From positions 1-64,000 of the forward strand of contig NZ_JAAZWE010000007.1 of NCBI RefSeq assembly GCF_013185185.1: a DNA stretch of 64,000 nucleotides. Reading direction: 5' to 3'. Within the stretch, counting starts at the first letter, position 1. Every line of letters starts with the position of its first letter. A program made the position numbers and the translations under genes. The DNA comes from Saccharibacillus endophyticus (GTDB taxonomy: Bacteria; Bacillota; Bacilli; Paenibacillales; Paenibacillaceae). This document shows positions 35,938-45,084 of this stretch, one piece after another. Below the pieces are notes generated by a model. That model saw nothing but the letters and a program-made list of their open reading frames with translations. It did not search any database and was not told the DNA's origin.

Positions 35938-38046
35938 CTAAACCAGCGTGGACTTCCATGTCCGAATATCTTCGGCGCGGAATTGGCTGCGGAAGTCTTC
36001 TTCGCCGTTTTCGAACGGTTCGTAGCTGCCTCTTGAAGTCAAAATGCGAGCCTTCACATTATCCTTCAGGTACAGCTTGACGATGTTAAGCAGCGTATCT
36101 TTGCAACCGGCATCGCGGATCGGGCACATCAGCTCGACGCGGCGCGTCAAGTTGCGGGTCATCCAGTCTGCGCTGGCCAGGAAGATTTCGGAATCTTCGC
36201 CGCCGCCGTTTTCGAAGTAGAAGATCCGGGAATGTTCCAGATAACGGTCGACGATGCTGCGCACCGTAATATTTTCGCTCAATCCTTCGACGCCCGGGCG
36301 CAAGCAGCAGACGCCGCGCACGATCAGGTCGATCTTGACGCCGGCCTTCGAAGCTTCGTACAGTTCGTCGATGATCTGCTGATTGGAGAGCGAGTTGAAC
36401 TTGGCGATGATGCGGGAAGGACGGCCAGCCTTCGCATGATCGGCTTCGCGGCGAATATTGGTCACGAACGTGCCCATCATCGTATCCGGCGCGACCGAAA
36501 TCTCTTGCCAATCCGGGTGGCGCGAGTAACCGGTGATATGGTTGAACAGCTCCGACGCGTCTTCGCCGATCGAAGCGTTGGAAGTCATCAGACCGACGTC
36601 CGTATACAGGCGCGCGGTCGTATCGTTGTAGTTGCCCGTGCCGACATGGACGTAGCGGCGCAAGCCGTCTTCCTCGCGCCGAACGACGAGGATCGCTTTG
36701 GCGTGCGTCTTTAACCCGACCAGACCGTATACGACGTGGCATCCGGCTTTTTCCAGTTCGCGAGCCCAAGTGATGTTACGTTCTTCGTCGAAGCGGGCTT
36801 TCAGTTCGACGACGACAGTGACCTGTTTGCCTGCTTCGGCCGCTTCGGCGAGCGAGCGAATGATCGGCGATTTGCTGCTGACCCGGTATAACGTCATCTT
36901 GATCGCCATCACGCCAGGATCTTCGGCGGCCTGCTCGACAAAGTCGCTTACGGCGTCGAACGATTCGAACGGATGGTGCAAGAGCACGTCGCGTTCTTTC
37001 AATGTTGCGAAGAAATCGGTGTCCTCGCCGTCCGCGAATTCCGGCGGGTAAACGGAGCGTGCCGTCGGATAACGCAGGTGATCCCGGTTTTTGATCGAGC
37101 CCGCGAACGACGTCATGAAGCCGAGGTCGATCGGACCGTCGATTTCGTAGACGGCATCGTTGATTTCGAATTCTTCCAGCAGCAGTTGCAGGGCGTAGGG
37201 ATGGAAGTCTTTCTCTACTTCGAGACGTACAGGCGCGCCGCGGCGGCGTTTGCGCAGCTTGTTCTCGATCTCTTCGAGCAGGTCTTCCGCTTCTTCTTCG
37301 TTGATCTCCAGATCCGCGTCCCGAGACAGGCGGAACGCATGCACGGCTACCGGCTTGTAGCCGCTGAAGAGCGTCTGGATATGATTGCAGATCAGTTCGT
37401 CGATCAGGACGTAGACTTGCTTTTTGCTATGGCTGCGGCTTGCGACGGGAATAAGGCGCGGCAGAATCGAAGGGATCTGCACGATCGCGAAGTAATAACG
37501 TTCGTCGTCAGGCAGATCGGCTGTCGCGTTTTCGCGTTCGAGCACGGCGGCCAGATAGACGTTCTGACTATGCACAAGCGGGAACGGGCGGCTGAGATCG
37601 ACCGCCATCGGCGTCAGGATCGGGAAGATGACGTCATGGAAGTAGTCGTCGGCGGACTTTTGTTGGGTTGCGGTCAAATCATTGTAATGGCTGAGCACGA
37701 GATTATCTTTCGCGAGCAAGCGAATCAGGTCGCGATATGTACGATACTCGGCAGTGACCATTTTTTCGACGCGTTTCGAGAGCCGCTTGTAGAGAACCTG
37801 CGGCGTATAGCCGGAAAAGTCTTTTTTGACGATACCGGCTTTGAGTTGATTGCGGATGCCCGCCACTCGGACGCTCATGAATTCGTCCAGGTTGCGCGAG
37901 ACGATGCCCAGAAACTTGGCGCGTTCCAGAAGTGGCGTATCCGGGTGCTGCGCTTCTTCAAGTACGCGATAATTGAATTCGATCCAACTGAGGTCACGGT
38001 TGATGTAGTACGGGGAAGAACCCCGGTGAGCGGCTTGGTTATCCAT
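35938..38046 (-). CDS. ppk: polyphosphate kinase 1
   Basis: 702 residues from the ATG at 38046, which has GGAGGA 5 nt upstream; the longer frame to 38127 lacks a site. INRDLSWIEFNYRVLEEAQ is the conserved N-terminus. The catalytic His is in GLKTHAKAILVVRRE, and HVGTGNYNDTTARLYTD lies beyond it. ASADWMTRNLTRRVELMCPI is near the C-terminus. It makes polyphosphate from ATP at the membrane. A PhoP-like promoter lies at 38185-38216. Confidence 0.95.
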   Translation of the reverse strand: MDNQAAHRGSSPYYINRDLSWIEFNYRVLEEAQHPDTPLLERAKFLGIVSRNLDEFMSVRVAGIRNQLKAGIVKKDFSGYTPQVLYKRLSKRVEKMVTAEYRTYRDLIRLLAKDNLVLSHYNDLTATQQKSADDYFHDVIFPILTPMAVDLSRPFPLVHSQNVYLAAVLERENATADLPDDERYYFAIVQIPSILPRLIPVASRSHSKKQVYVLIDELICNHIQTLFSGYKPVAVHAFRLSRDADLEINEEEAEDLLEEIENKLRKRRRGAPVRLEVEKDFHPYALQLLLEEFEINDAVYEIDGPIDLGFMTSFAGSIKNRDHLRYPTARSVYPPEFADGEDTDFFATLKERDVLLHHPFESFDAVSDFVEQAAEDPGVMAIKMTLYRVSSKSPIIRSLAEAAEAGKQVTVVVELKARFDEERNITWARELEKAGCHVVYGLVGLKTHAKAILVVRREEDGLRRYVHVGTGNYNDTTARLYTDVGLMTSNASIGEDASELFNHITGYSRHPDWQEISVAPDTMMGTFVTNIRREADHAKAGRPSRIIAKFNSLSNQQIIDELYEASKAGVKIDLIVRGVCCLRPGVEGLSENITVRSIVDRYLEHSRIFYFENGGGEDSEIFLASADWMTRNLTRRVELMCPIRDAGCKDTLLNIVKLYLKDNVKARILTSRGSYEPFENGEEDFRSQFRAEDIRTWKSTLV

Positions 38047-38184
38047 AATTCCTCCAAAATTACGGCGCGTATGCGCCACAGATTGTTTGTGCCCCGACAG
38101 CAGCGCAAACGTTGTTTGCACAAGCATTGATTCGTTTACGAAAGCAATCGACCGCAGGTTGCGCGGATGAATCTAACTCCTTTA

Positions 38185-38216
38185 AGTATAACGCCCATTT
38201 GTTAAGCGGATGTAAA
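38185..38216 (-). promoter_or_regulatory. PhoP-like half-sites and -10 box of ppk
   Basis: Read on the minus strand: TTTACA (38216-38211), 5 bp, TTAACA (38205-38200), 9 bp, TATACT (38190-38185). Spacing is identical to that upstream of the glycerophosphodiesterase gene. The leader to the ppk ATG would be about 130 nt. Confidence 0.55.
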
Positions 38217-38374
38217 GAAGTGCTTTTTCCAATTAGATTCCATATTCGGCGTTCGGAAAAATAATCCTCCGAATTTTGAACAAAACGTGTCGGTTTAAAC
38301 GTTTTATGACCCGAATGCGAAAAAAGATTCTACAGAGAAATAAACAAAGATCAACATTTTGTAAAACTTCGCGA

Positions 38375-38392
38375 CATGAAATTTTTTTCATG
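38375..38392. promoter_or_regulatory. inverted repeat upstream of the GH42 gene
   Basis: CATGAAA (38375-38381) faces TTTCATG (38386-38392) across 4 nt. This could be an operator for the beta-galactosidase gene 196 bp downstream. No named site is recognised. The rest of 38217-38587 shows no supported gene. Confidence 0.3.
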
Positions 38393-38587
38393 CGTGACGT
38401 ATTGTCGAAAATCCTTCAGTTGTCGGGAAAGGAAACGAGCGTCTGCGAAGAAAGTGAAGCGTTTGCAGGGAATGAGGCGCTTTACCTCGAAAAGAGTACG
38501 GATAGGCACCGGGCGGCGCCGCGTCGAGCGAACGGCATTCCGGCCCGCCAGCCTTCAGTCCGCAAGAAGAAAGGACGGATAACGCTT

Positions 38588-40651
38588 ATGGGACGCTTGC
38601 ATTACGGAGTCGCTTATTACGATGAATACATGCCCTACGAGCGGCTGGACAAAGACATCGAAATGATGAAAGCGGCGGGCATCACAGTCGTCCGCATCGC
38701 GGAATCGACCTGGAGCACGCATGAACCGCAAAACGGCGTGTTCGACTTCAAATCGGTGGATCGGGTACTGGACGCCATGCACAAAGCAGGCATTGACGTG
38801 ATTATCGGTACGCCGACGTACGCGATTCCGCCTTGGATGGTACGCGAGCATCCGGAAGTATTGGCGGTCACGAAAGACGGTCCCGGCAAGTACGGCGCCC
38901 GTCAGATCATGGATATTACAAGTCCGGCGTACCTGTTCTACGCGGAACGCATCATTCGCAAGCTGATCAGCCGCACCTGCGCGCATCCGGCGGTAATCGG
39001 CTACCAGCTCGATAACGAGACGAAGCATTACGGTACGGCGGGGCCGAACGTGCAGCTTCAATTCGTGAAGGCGATGCGGGAAAAATTCGGCAACGATCTG
39101 AACGAGTTGAACCGGCGCTTCGGACTGACTTACTGGAGCAACCGGATCGAAGCGTGGGAAGATTTCCCCTCGGCGCTGGGCACGATCAACGGCAGCCTGG
39201 GTGCGGAATTCGCCCGTTTCCAGCGGCAGCTCGTGACCGATTTTCTGGCGTGGCAGGCGGGCATCGTCAACGAGTACAAAAAGCCGGGGCAGTTCGTCAC
39301 GCATAACTTCGACTTCGAATGGCGCGGCCATTCGTACGGCGTGCAGCGGGACGTGGATCATTTTAAAGCGGCCGAATGCCTGGATATCGCCGGCGTGGAC
39401 ATTTACCATCCGTCGCAAGGCGAGCTGACGGGTGCGGAAATCTCGTTCGGCGGGGACATGACGCGTTCGCTCAAGCAGTCCAACTATTTGGTTTTGGAGA
39501 CGCAGGCGCAGGCTTTCCCGCATTGGACGCCGTATCCGGGGCAGCTTCGATTGCTCGCGTTCAGCCATCTGGCGTCGGGAGCGAGCATGGTCGCATATTG
39601 GCACTGGCATTCGATCCACAATTCGTTCGAGACGTATTGGAAAGGACTGCTGAGCCACGATCTGCAGCCGAACCCGATCTATAATGAAGCGAAAACGATC
39701 GGAGCCGACTTTGCGCGCCTGAGCGAATCGTTGTCCGGCGTACGCAAAATCAACCGCGTCGCGATGCTGGTCAGCAACGAAGCGCTCAGTTCGATCGACT
39801 GGTTCCCTTTGCCGGGCGGAGTGAATTACAACGATGTCGTTCGCCGCTGCTACGATGCGCTGTACAAGCTGAATGTCGGCTGCGACTTCATTCATCCCGA
39901 GACGGACGCGAAGGTGCTTGCGGAATACGACCTGATCGTCGTGCCAGCTCTGTATAGCGCGCCGGATCAACTGTTGGAGAAGCTGAATGACTATACGGAA
40001 AAAGGCGGACATATCTTTTATACGTTCAAAAGCGGATTTACGAACGACGACGTGCAGGTGCGAACAAGCGCGCAGCCCGGACTTATCGAGCGCGCTTGCG
40101 GCGTGAATTATCAGCTGTTTATCGAGCCGAAAGACGTCCGTATTCAGGTAACCAACGACTTCTCCGCGATAAGCGAAGAAGCGGGCAGCGTGGAGACGTG
40201 GATGGAACTGCTCACGCCGACGACGGCGGAGGTGCTGGCGCGCTACGATCATCCGCAATGGAACGAGTATGCCGCGATTACGCGCAATGTCTTTGGCAAA
40301 GGAACAGCGACGTATATCGGGTTTATGCCGGAGGAGAAGCTGCTGCTCGGCTTGTTCGAACAAGTGCTGCGCGAAGCCGGACTATGGGGACAAGACCAGA
40401 AGCTGGCTTTCCCGCTGATCGTCAAATCCGGGATCAACCGCGCAGGCTGCCGGGTCCGTTATTTCCTGAATTATTCGGACGAGTCCGTATCGTTCGACTA
40501 CGGTTATCGCGACGGACGCGAGCTGCTGTCGGGCGACGATATCCGGCATGGCCAACTGCTGCGCCTGCCCGGCTGGGGCTTCGCGATCGTGGAAGACCGG
40601 GAGAGTGCGGCCTGCTCGTCGGCGATCGAAGACGGAGTAGCCAAGGATTAA
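38588..40651 (+). CDS. GH42 beta-galactosidase
   Basis: 687 residues from the ATG at 38588 (MGRLHYGVAYYDEYMPYERL), the usual GH42 size. The acid/base Glu is in YQLDNETKHYG and the nucleophile Glu in YLVLETQAQAFPHW. It has the TIM barrel, trimerisation domain (VSNEALSSIDWFP...) and C-terminal beta-sandwich of GH42. It has no signal peptide, so it acts on imported galactosides. AAAGGA is about 13 nt upstream, a little far; the ~104 codons open upstream look like leader, not protein. It stands alone, with a terminator behind it. Confidence 0.92.
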   Translation: MGRLHYGVAYYDEYMPYERLDKDIEMMKAAGITVVRIAESTWSTHEPQNGVFDFKSVDRVLDAMHKAGIDVIIGTPTYAIPPWMVREHPEVLAVTKDGPGKYGARQIMDITSPAYLFYAERIIRKLISRTCAHPAVIGYQLDNETKHYGTAGPNVQLQFVKAMREKFGNDLNELNRRFGLTYWSNRIEAWEDFPSALGTINGSLGAEFARFQRQLVTDFLAWQAGIVNEYKKPGQFVTHNFDFEWRGHSYGVQRDVDHFKAAECLDIAGVDIYHPSQGELTGAEISFGGDMTRSLKQSNYLVLETQAQAFPHWTPYPGQLRLLAFSHLASGASMVAYWHWHSIHNSFETYWKGLLSHDLQPNPIYNEAKTIGADFARLSESLSGVRKINRVAMLVSNEALSSIDWFPLPGGVNYNDVVRRCYDALYKLNVGCDFIHPETDAKVLAEYDLIVVPALYSAPDQLLEKLNDYTEKGGHIFYTFKSGFTNDDVQVRTSAQPGLIERACGVNYQLFIEPKDVRIQVTNDFSAISEEAGSVETWMELLTPTTAEVLARYDHPQWNEYAAITRNVFGKGTATYIGFMPEEKLLLGLFEQVLREAGLWGQDQKLAFPLIVKSGINRAGCRVRYFLNYSDESVSFDYGYRDGRELLSGDDIRHGQLLRLPGWGFAIVEDRESAACSSAIEDGVAKD

Positions 40652-40726
40652 CGATGAGGATGTCGATCCGCTTAACTATGCGGACAGCCTATCCGATTAA
40701 GCGGCGATAAGTGGGTTTCAGAAGCC

Positions 40727-40777
40727 AAAAGCTTTGTTCAAGCTACGGGATGCGCCGGGCTTGAACAGGGCTTTTTT
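40727..40777 (+). terminator. terminator after the GH42 gene
   Basis: AAGCTTTGTTCAAGC and GCTTGAACAGGGCTT arms, followed by a T run. Confidence 0.88.
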
Positions 40778-40830
40778 GCATGTATACTGGGGTAAAGCAA
40801 GCAAAGGGTCGTAAGGCAGGGAGGCGGAGC

Positions 40831-42471
40831 ATGGAAAAGAAAGCGAAGGAGCAAGAAGTGAACGTGGATAAGCTGGCGTTCTTGCTCGTAGAGGCGACAT
40901 CTTCGAACCAACGCGCCACGTGGGAACTGCCGCTGCATTTTCTCGATGACTATCTGCTGTTCTTCATGGCTGGCGGAGAAGGACGGATCACGGTGGACGG
41001 ACGATTCAAGGAACTTCGCACGGGAGGCTTGTACTTGCGGCGTCCCGGCGAACTCGTCGGGGCGAAAGCTTGGAATCTGGACGGCCGGGGGTTGTACGCG
41101 ATTCGGTTCCGGGCATTGGCATGGGACGCGGCGGCAGCGGAGACGGGGAGCTATATCGGACGGGCAAAAGGAAGCGGCGGGGAACTTTTTTTACCCGCCG
41201 TGAACGAGTTGATTCTGCGTGCTTCCTTATCGGCGGACGGATTGTGCGAGAGTATCGTTCGATCTGTCAATCATGAAGATGCTTTGGAGCGGTTGGGAGC
41301 TCGGATTCAGTTGCAGGAATTGATTCGAATGATGCTGCTCGAAGCGCGGGAGGTACGGGAGGACGATTATGAGACCCGACTGGAGCAGGTTAGAACCTAT
41401 ATGGAAAAGCATCATGCGCGCAAGCTGTCGCTGGATGAACTGGCGGAGGTGGCGCGGCTGAGCGTTAGGCATTTTATGCGTTTGTTCAAGCAGAGGTACG
41501 GGCGGAGCGCGATGGACGAGCTAACCGTATACCGAATTGCGCAGGCGCAAAATCTGATGCGGGCGGAAGGTCGGCATTCTATTAAAGATATTGCGCAGCA
41601 TGTGGGATTCCGGGACGAGGCTTATTTTCGGCGCATATTCAAAAAGGTCGCGGGCGTGCCTCCGGCAGCGTTTATCCGCAATGCCAGGCAAAAGATCGTC
41701 GCTTATCACCCGGAAGCCATCGGTGTGTTGTTGGCCTTGTACATCGTTCCGTCTGCGGCTCCGATCAGCCATCCCTGGACCGAATACTACCGACGCAAAT
41801 ATGCGACCGATAACGTGCTGCCGTTAAGCGACGATCCCCTGCAAAAGTTGGAGCAGCTTCGAGAAGGATCGCCGGACTTTATTATCGTGTGCGAAGGGGA
41901 ACTGGATACCGGGGAAAAGGATCAATTGCTAGCGATTGCCCCGCTCGGCACAATGCGTGCCGCCGTGGATTGGCGAACGCGCCTGCGTCTGATTGCGGAA
42001 GACCTGGGCCGGGACGGCGCGGCCGAAGCATGGTTGGAGCGGTATGAACGCAAGGCCGATTTTGTTCGGAAACAACTGGCGGAGCGGTTAGGGAATATTC
42101 GTTTGTTGGTTCTGAAACTTGCGGGTACGCGCTTAATGCTGCCCAAGCGTTACAGCGTGGCTTCGGTATTCTATGACGACCTTCGTCTGGAACCGCCGCA
42201 TGAGCTTGTTCGGACCGAAGAAGACTTGGAGATTGAACCGGAACGGCTATCGAATTGGCAATTCGATCGGATGTTGATGATTGTGCAGCAGGACGAAGAG
42301 TCTCAGCAAACCTGGCATTCCCTGAATCGGCATAAGGCATGGAAACAGATCGAAGCCGTCCGTTTGCAGCGCGTAGAGCTATTCCCGGCGAATCTGCTCA
42401 GCGAGTATACGGCATTCACGCATGATTTGATTTTGGATGAAGTGTTAAACATCTGGCGGGATCCTGCATGA
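40831..42471 (+). CDS. AraC regulator fused to a siderophore-binding-like domain (first copy)
   Basis: 546 residues: an N-terminal AraC cupin-like part (~1-165), two HTH motifs at ~195-290 (LSLDELAEVARLSVRHFMRLFKQRYG and SIKDIAQHVGFRDEAYFRRIFKK), then a C-terminal FecB/BtuF-type periplasmic-binding-like domain inside the cytoplasm. This is the architecture of B. subtilis Btr, which senses a ferric siderophore and activates its uptake genes. It is followed by a Fur-boxed binding lipoprotein gene. GGGAGGCGGAG precedes the ATG at 40831. Confidence 0.88.
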   Translation: MEKKAKEQEVNVDKLAFLLVEATSSNQRATWELPLHFLDDYLLFFMAGGEGRITVDGRFKELRTGGLYLRRPGELVGAKAWNLDGRGLYAIRFRALAWDAAAAETGSYIGRAKGSGGELFLPAVNELILRASLSADGLCESIVRSVNHEDALERLGARIQLQELIRMMLLEAREVREDDYETRLEQVRTYMEKHHARKLSLDELAEVARLSVRHFMRLFKQRYGRSAMDELTVYRIAQAQNLMRAEGRHSIKDIAQHVGFRDEAYFRRIFKKVAGVPPAAFIRNARQKIVAYHPEAIGVLLALYIVPSAAPISHPWTEYYRRKYATDNVLPLSDDPLQKLEQLREGSPDFIIVCEGELDTGEKDQLLAIAPLGTMRAAVDWRTRLRLIAEDLGRDGAAEAWLERYERKADFVRKQLAERLGNIRLLVLKLAGTRLMLPKRYSVASVFYDDLRLEPPHELVRTEEDLEIEPERLSNWQFDRMLMIVQQDEESQQTWHSLNRHKAWKQIEAVRLQRVELFPANLLSEYTAFTHDLILDEVLNIWRDPA

Positions 42472-42529
42472 AATAAAGTCTTTATTGTCGATATTGCACA
42501 TGAAAAGTTTGCCGTATACTATCCCTTAA

Positions 42530-42548
42530 TGACAATGGTTCTCAATTA
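42530..42548 (+). promoter_or_regulatory. Fur box
   Basis: TGACAATGGTTCTCA matches 12 of 15 positions of the 7-1-7 Fur consensus. It lies just downstream of TATACT (42515-42520), where bound Fur would block transcription. Confidence 0.75.
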
Positions 42549-42589
42549 AGAGGACGTTGTCGCAGACGATGGAGTCAAGGGGGATCATA

Positions 42590-43585
42590 ATGAAAAGACA
42601 GAAATGGGTTATGACGATCGGGATGTTGGCGCTGCTGCTTATTATCGCGGCATGCGGAGGAAGCGCGCAGCCCGCGAAGGTGGCGGAAGCGGATCAGGCG
42701 GCTACAACGCAGTCCGCGCCTGTTGCAGAAACCGAAAGCGAAGCAGCTCCGCAGACTCGAACCGTAAGCACGGCCAAAGGCGATATCGACATTCCGGCTG
42801 ACCCGCAGCGTGTCATCGGCTTATCGGTCGTTTACCCGGACTTTTTGTACGCGCTTGATATCATACCGGTTGCCGTGCAGAATTACCACGAAGAACTGCC
42901 GACCTATTTGCGCGATCCTTTGAAAGACACGATCAAAATGGGCATCTCGCGCACGCCGGATTTCGAAGCGATTCTGGCGGCTCAGCCCGATCTGATTCTT
43001 GCGCCGACCTGGTGGTCGGAAGCGGATTACGATCAACTATCCAAGATCGCGCCGACCGTACTGCTGCCCGAGCGCGATAATTGGCAGGACGAACTGCGCG
43101 ACATCGCCGAAGTATTCGACCGTGCAGACAAAGCCGAGCAAGTGATTAGCGATCTCGATGCCAAAAAAGAGCAAGCCGCCAAAGAACTGGACGAATTGGC
43201 AGGCGATCAAACAGTGATGTATATGCGCGTCATGGCCAAAGAAATCGTCATCAGCGGAGAAAACATCGACAGAGGCAACCTGATTCACAAACAACTCGGC
43301 CTGAATCCGGTCCCGGATTTCCCGCAGACCGAATCTACCATGTCGATCTCGTTGGAAAAACTTCCGGATTACGACGCCGACCATATCATCGTCCAACTCG
43401 ACAACGACGGTCCGGAAGTGAAAGAACGCTTCGACGAAATCCTGAGCAGTTCTCTCTGGCAAGGCATGACCGCCGTCAAAAACGATCATATCCACACCGT
43501 CAACGACCGGGAATGGTTCAACGTCGGCATGTCGCCTCTGGCCGATTCCAACGCAATCGACGACGTGCTGGGATTTTTTAAATAA
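42590..43585 (+). CDS. iron-siderophore ABC binding lipoprotein (first copy)
   Basis: 331 residues. Signal peptide with lipobox IIAAC, Cys22. The FecB/BtuF-type fold includes GDIDIPADPQRVIGLSVVYPDFLYALDIIPVAV and AILAAQPDLILAP. It should deliver ferric siderophore to a permease whose genes are not in the window. The true start is 42590 with AAGGGGGAT upstream. Paired with the Btr-like regulator before it and controlled by a Fur box. Confidence 0.88.
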   Translation: MKRQKWVMTIGMLALLLIIAACGGSAQPAKVAEADQAATTQSAPVAETESEAAPQTRTVSTAKGDIDIPADPQRVIGLSVVYPDFLYALDIIPVAVQNYHEELPTYLRDPLKDTIKMGISRTPDFEAILAAQPDLILAPTWWSEADYDQLSKIAPTVLLPERDNWQDELRDIAEVFDRADKAEQVISDLDAKKEQAAKELDELAGDQTVMYMRVMAKEIVISGENIDRGNLIHKQLGLNPVPDFPQTESTMSISLEKLPDYDADHIIVQLDNDGPEVKERFDEILSSSLWQGMTAVKNDHIHTVNDREWFNVGMSPLADSNAIDDVLGFFK

Positions 43586-43604
43586 CATCAAACCTCATTC
43601 ATCG

Positions 43605-43767
43605 AAAAAGCTCCTACTGGACGGACTTGTTCCAAGTATCCGTCCAGTATCTTATCAACGCTATAAGTAAGGTTATGCCCGCCTAAAACCCACCTAAAGC
43701 GTGTGGGTTTCAGACGAACCTAATCCTATGATTAAGAGTTGATAAGGTACTAGTAGGGGCTTTTTGT
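43605..43767 (+). ncRNA. candidate multi-branched structured RNA
   Basis: Stems seen in the sequence: outer AAAAAGCTCC/GGGGCTTTTT (43605-43614 with 43758-43767); hairpin TACTGGACGGA/TCCGTCCAGTA (43615-43625 with 43639-43649); CTTATCAAC/GTTGATAAG (43651-43659 with 43739-43747); AGGTT/AACCT; and AAACCCAC/GTGGGTTT in the apical part. The outer stem ends in a T run. It begins 20 nt after the Fur-regulated lipoprotein gene, so it may be a 3' UTR-derived RNA or an elaborate terminator. I do not recognise a named RNA family. Confidence 0.45.
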
Positions 43768-43907
43768 TGAATCAACTCGACGTGGCAAGCAAGGCGCCCC
43801 AGAAGCTTGTGGCATCTACCTTTTTTCCCCGTGTCGCGTTATGATGATGGAACGAAATCGGCTTCGAAGCAGATAAGAGCCGAATAGGAAAAGGGAGGTT
43901 TTCAACA

Positions 43908-44798
43908 ATGGAAACGAATGAGTATATCTTAAACGGCGACGAATTGACGGTTACGATCCGCGTGCCCGAAACCTGCGCCGGAACCCGATTCGACCGTACA
44001 GGCTGGATCACTCAGGTTCGTTTGGACAGTGCGGGCGTCGATTTTTGCGTACCGGAGAGCCTCATCGCCGGACAAGGCACGGGCGGCGAAGGACTGTCGG
44101 GCGAATTCGGCATCGACAAAGCGATCGGCTACGACGATGCAGTTCCCGGCGACACCTTCGTCAAACTGGGCATCGGCGCGCTGACGAAGATCGATGAAGA
44201 GAACTACAACTTCGCCCGGACGTATCCGGTCGAAGCTTACGAGATCCGGACCGAAGTCGGGCGCAGCGAGATTCGTTTTACGGTGGACGTTCCCGAACAT
44301 AACGGTTACGCTGCGAAGCTGGTCAAAACGATCACCGTCGACGGCCGCACCCTGCATGTCCGCTACAAGCTGGAAAACGTCGGATCGAAGAAGATTTCGA
44401 CCAACGAATACGTACATAACTTTGTCAGCGTAGGCGGTCATGCGATCGGGCCGGATTATGTGTTGAAGCTTCCGTACGCGCCAGAGCTTAAGCTGCTGGG
44501 CGACGGCGGCGTGGAAGAGAAGCTGGAGCTGTCGCCGGGGCAACTGACCTGGAATGCAGAGGCGGGCGGCGAATATTATGCGTTGTACGAAGGGTTCGCG
44601 AAAGGCGAGAAGCCTTACTGGGAGCTGCTGCACGTGCCGAGCGGAGCCGGTATGAGCGAAAGCGGAGACTTCGGCGCTGCCAAGCTGGGATTGTGGGGAT
44701 CGGGACATGTGGTGTCGCCGGAGGTGTTTGTTGATTTGGAATTGGAAGCGGGAGAGAGTAAAGCGTGGACGCGGACGTATCGGTTTTGGGCTGCGTAA
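43908..44798 (+). CDS. galactose-mutarotase-like protein of unknown function
   Basis: 296 residues, MTENEY-like start METNEYILNGDELTVTIRVPETCAG. Sequences such as GWITQVRLDSAGVDFCVPES, NFARTYPVEAYEIRTE and TNEYVHNFVSVGGHAIGPDYVLKLPY resemble aldose-1-epimerase superfold proteins. Such proteins bind sugars, but catalytic residues are not identified with certainty. AAGGGAGG lies upstream of the ATG. No operon partner. Confidence 0.65.
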   Translation: METNEYILNGDELTVTIRVPETCAGTRFDRTGWITQVRLDSAGVDFCVPESLIAGQGTGGEGLSGEFGIDKAIGYDDAVPGDTFVKLGIGALTKIDEENYNFARTYPVEAYEIRTEVGRSEIRFTVDVPEHNGYAAKLVKTITVDGRTLHVRYKLENVGSKKISTNEYVHNFVSVGGHAIGPDYVLKLPYAPELKLLGDGGVEEKLELSPGQLTWNAEAGGEYYALYEGFAKGEKPYWELLHVPSGAGMSESGDFGAAKLGLWGSGHVVSPEVFVDLELEAGESKAWTRTYRFWAA

Positions 44799-44910
44799 GG
44801 AAGGCATGGCTTTTCTGTTTATTTGGTTGTGAACGGGTAGAGGATATCGTGTATCGTTTGCCGAATAAAAATTCTATGATTGTCGACTTTGTTTAAGACC
44901 GATTTTGCAT

Positions 44911-45084
44911 TTTGCATCGAACCGGATTTGTGGGCAAATGGAGGTAAACCCTTGTCTGGTAAGGGTTTGAGACTCTATTTGTTAGGTTTACGATTACGTC
45001 ATTGGCGGTTCGATGCAAAAGCAAGGAAGAGGGGAGGGGAGAAAGCCTTGTGTGGTAAGGGTTTTGAGCGGTTTTTTGGCGGGG
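44911..45084 (+). promoter_or_regulatory. CRISPR array 1 leader
   Basis: The sequence before repeat 1 closely resembles that before array 2. Shared parts are TTTGCATCGAACCG (44911-44924), an AAACCCTT/AAGGGTTT hairpin (44946-44968), a TTTACGATTAC segment, ATTGGCGGTTCGATGCAAA ending at 45019, and TTTTGAGCGGTTTTT next to the array. The first and the ATTGGCGGTTC blocks form a 14-bp inverted repeat. Array 1 decays at its far end, confirming that the leader is on this side. Confidence 0.85.

Noticed and set aside
38276..38587. A 104-residue N-terminal extension of the GH42 enzyme
   Set aside because: GH42 proteins start at the MGRLHYGVAYY position; the upstream codons are basic and low-information and look like leader.
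43605..43767. The structured region as a T-box, 6S RNA or known riboswitch
   Set aside because: No T-box GGTGG motif, no single long 6S-like hairpin, and no aptamer signature that I recognise; kept as an unnamed candidate only.
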